Assembly: GCF_905397275.1 (NCBI RefSeq)
Contig: NZ_CAJPUY010000030.1
Location: 1-61,737, forward strand
DNA: 61,737 nt
Origin: Cupriavidus yeoncheonensis
GTDB lineage: Bacteria; Pseudomonadota; Gammaproteobacteria; Burkholderiales; Burkholderiaceae
Reading direction: 5' to 3'
Part shown: in pieces, positions 60,179 to 61,737 of the stretch
Numbering within the stretch: the first letter of the stretch is position 1
Layout: each line of letters starts with the position of its first letter
Translations under genes and position numbers: made by a program
The notes under the pieces: model-generated
Told to the model about the DNA's origin: nothing
The model's input: only the letters and a program-made list of their open reading frames with translations
Databases searched by the model: none

Positions 60179-60584
60179 GTGTCGTTAGCCCGGGATGTTC
60201 CGCGCATCCCTGTCACCGGGCGTTCTCTCCAGCGTGAAGGCCGGCCCTTCAGATCCTTCCGCAACGTTACAACCATGGCGAGCGACCGGTAACACGTTGC
60301 CCGCGCACCCGCGACTCGCACGGCCGAGGTTCTGCGGCCGTATCGGCAAGGCAGATCGGCCGGGCAGACAGCGCCCCCTGGACGATTCCCTAACTGGCCC
60401 GGATGGCACGCAGTTTGCGACGTCACCTGGACCGTGTCAGCTTGCCTGGGACAACCCAAGGCGCGCCCCGCCGCCATGCGGCAAGCCTGTGCACATGCGC
60501 CGGACCGGCATGCCCGCGCGTCGCGTCACATCGAATGTAAAACGTAATCATCGCAGCCTGCGAGTTGCAGAAAAGGAAGATAGA

Positions 60585-60806
60585 TTGGCTAAGGAAGAAC
60601 TCATTGAATTTGGCGGTGTGGTGTCGGAAGCCCTGCCCGATAATCGTTACCGAGTGCTGCTGGAGAATGGCGTCGAGATCTGGGCCTATGCATCGGGCAA
60701 GATGCAGAAGCACCGCATCCGCATCCTGGCAGGCGATCGCGTCACCCTGGAAATGTCGCCGTACGACCTGACCAAGGGCCGCATCAACTTCCGCCACAAG
60801 TCCTGA
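60585..60806 (+). CDS. infA: Translation initiation factor IF-1 (TTG start), 73 aa
   Basis: MAKEELIEFGGVVSEALPDNRYRVLLENG, then ISGKM-like ASGKMQKHRIRILAGDRVTLEMSPYDLTKGRINFRHKS, is the complete S1-like OB fold of IF-1. The only start consistent with the family is TTG at 60585, preceded by AAGGAAG at spacing 5-6. Surroundings lack ribosomal-protein genes, so this is probably the extra, stand-alone infA found in many Burkholderiales and not the one in the rpl/rps operon. A non-ATG start and long leader suggest controlled expression. Confidence 0.92.
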   Translation: MAKEELIEFGGVVSEALPDNRYRVLLENGVEIWAYASGKMQKHRIRILAGDRVTLEMSPYDLTKGRINFRHKS

Positions 60807-60912
60807 GTCTTTGCCAGCGCCGGGCTCGGACGCGACTTTCCGCCCCGGCCTCAGCGCAATGATTGCGCGCCAGCGTGTGTCACGCGCCTGACACCACGCT
60901 CGGAGACACTTG

Positions 60913-60935
60913 CGGGCTGCCTGACAGGCAGCCCG
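60913..60935 (+). terminator. Hairpin after infA
   Basis: CGGGCTGCCTG A CAGGCAGCCCG, an 11-bp perfect dyad, followed by TATTGTTT. About 110 bp after the infA stop; likely its terminator. Confidence 0.6.
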
Positions 60936-61029
60936 TATTGTTTGTGCGAGCCGCCACCACGGCTCGCCTTGCTTGCGCCTGTCGGACGGCTTCACCATAC
61001 TCGAAGCACGCATCCCGTCCCGCTCCGAC

Positions 61030-61506
61030 ATGAACCTGATCCTGTGGCGTCACGCCGAAGCCGAAGAACTCCCCGATCCGCTCAGCCTGAGCCGGAACGC
61101 GGACTTGCAGCGTCCGCTCACGCGCCGCGGGCGCAAGCAGGCGGACGACTCCGCCGCCTGGCTGCGCACCCAATTGCCCGCCAGGACCCGGGTATTGTGC
61201 AGTCCTGCGCTGCGCACGCGCGAGACCGCGTCGGCATTCAGCAGCCACCCTGAAATTGTCGAAGCGCTGGCGCCTGGCGCGGATGTCAGCGCCGTCCTCA
61301 GTGCGATAGGCTGGCCTCAGGGCGACGAGAACGTCGTGGTGGTGGGTCACCAGCCCTGGATCGGAAGGCTGGCCAGCCTGCTGCTGGCCGGCACGGAGAT
61401 GAACTGGAGCGTGCGCAAGAGCGGCATCTGGTGGGTGGCCAGCCGTACCCGCGAAAGCGAGGCGCAGACGGTGCTGCGCGCGGTCATCAATCCTGAATTC
61501 CTCTGA
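61030..61506 (+). CDS. sixA: SixA-type histidine phosphatase, 158 aa
   Basis: Histidine phosphatase superfamily. LWRHAEAE at residues 5-12 is the RHG motif (RHA here) with the phospho-accepting His. LTRRGRKQA (29-37), SPALRTRETA (58-67) and the second His in VVVGHQPWIGRL (98-109) complete the pocket. The length suits SixA, which removes phosphate from histidine-phosphotransfer domains. The start at 61030 fits the family N-terminus. Confidence 0.85.
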   Translation: MNLILWRHAEAEELPDPLSLSRNADLQRPLTRRGRKQADDSAAWLRTQLPARTRVLCSPALRTRETASAFSSHPEIVEALAPGADVSAVLSAIGWPQGDENVVVVGHQPWIGRLASLLLAGTEMNWSVRKSGIWWVASRTRESEAQTVLRAVINPEFL

Positions 61507-61659
61507 CATTCCCGATAAGGAATTTCTGAATCTCCAGCCCAGGTGCGGCGCGGACACGCCGGCTGCCGCTTGCCGGCCCGACACCAGGGAAAAAATCAGA
61601 GAAGGGCGATAGTCGCTTGTTTCTCCGCTCTCAAGAAACAGAAGTGAAGGTGGTTGTGT

Positions 61660-61737
61660 TCATGTGGCCACCTCTATCGGATTGACCTGGAACCCGAGGG
61701 CCGTGGCCCGGCGTTTGAGCGCGGCAATACTGCGCTG
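61660..61737 (-). CDS. C-terminal end of a gene cut by the window edge
   Basis: Minus-strand frame reading QRSIAALKRRATALGFQVNPIEVAT to a TGA at 61660. The ALKRRAxALGF ending recalls some transposase C-termini, but 25 residues are too few to name it. Confidence 0.4.
   Translation of the reverse strand, partial: QRSIAALKRRATALGFQVNPIEVAT

Overview
The window looks like a chromosomal segment of a betaproteobacterium of the Burkholderiaceae, most like Cupriavidus or Ralstonia. The clues are high GC, a Bug-type solute receptor, AAHS-type aromatic-acid permeases, a split PntAA/PntAB transhydrogenase and a second, TTG-initiated infA copy. Genus assignment is inference from gene style, not from a search.

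Layout. (1) 1-5.6 kb is mobile, decayed DNA: the 3' end of an IS3-type transposase, a tyrosine-recombinase-like protein that has lost most catalytic residues, an H-NS N-terminal stub, an IS21 scrap, and an overlapping two-gene unit ending in a coiled-coil PD-(D/E)XK nuclease. (2) 5.6-33 kb is an acyl-CoA catabolic region. It holds tautomerase, AAHS permease and SDR; Bug receptor, flavin reductase, nitronate monooxygenase-like and HCCA-isomerase-like proteins; acyl-CoA ligases, acyl-CoA dehydrogenase, thiolase and SDR; pntAA-pntAB-pntB; and a BKACE enzyme. Several members are broken: an SDR fused to a hydrolase fragment, an SDR with an in-frame TAA, a shortened enoyl-CoA hydratase and a scrap of 3-hydroxyacyl-CoA dehydrogenase. 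A TetR gene at 23.8-24.4 kb and five copies of an AAACGATCGTTT-like palindrome tie three SDR promoters, the ligase/dehydrogenase promoter and the regulator's own promoter into one probable regulon. Two nearly identical 526-bp repeats, each carrying the tautomerase gene, bracket 24 kb of this region.

(3) 33.9-38.8 kb is a TetR / old yellow enzyme / SDR / hydrolase / quinone-oxidoreductase group. (4) 39.4-52.3 kb is a second catabolic region: a tannase-family lipoprotein, a TetR with a clear palindromic operator, two CoA ligases, a Crp/Fnr regulator, thiolase, SDR, AAHS permease, nitroreductase and enoyl-CoA hydratase. A CAYTGTC-N8-GACARTG palindrome upstream of the tannase and in the nitroreductase/ligase intergenic region suggests shared control. 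The substrate of neither catabolic region can be read from sequence. The enzymes fit CoA activation and beta-oxidation of an aromatic, alicyclic or ester-linked compound.

(5) 52.5-57.3 kb is an island of short unrecognised genes on the minus strand, next to a pyruvate-carboxylase scrap. Two families recur in the order A-B-B'-A', with a truncated third B copy, and a divergent pair of XRE regulators lies upstream. It ends at a tRNA-Arg gene, a plausible integration site. (6) 57.5 kb to the end looks like core chromosome: tRNA-Arg, a GGDEF protein, tRNA-Pro with a strong terminator, a membrane protein, infA, a SixA-type phosphatase and the edge of another gene.

The best candidates for an undescribed system are the A-B-B'-A' operon with its XRE pair and the nuclease gene pair at 3.7-4.8 kb.
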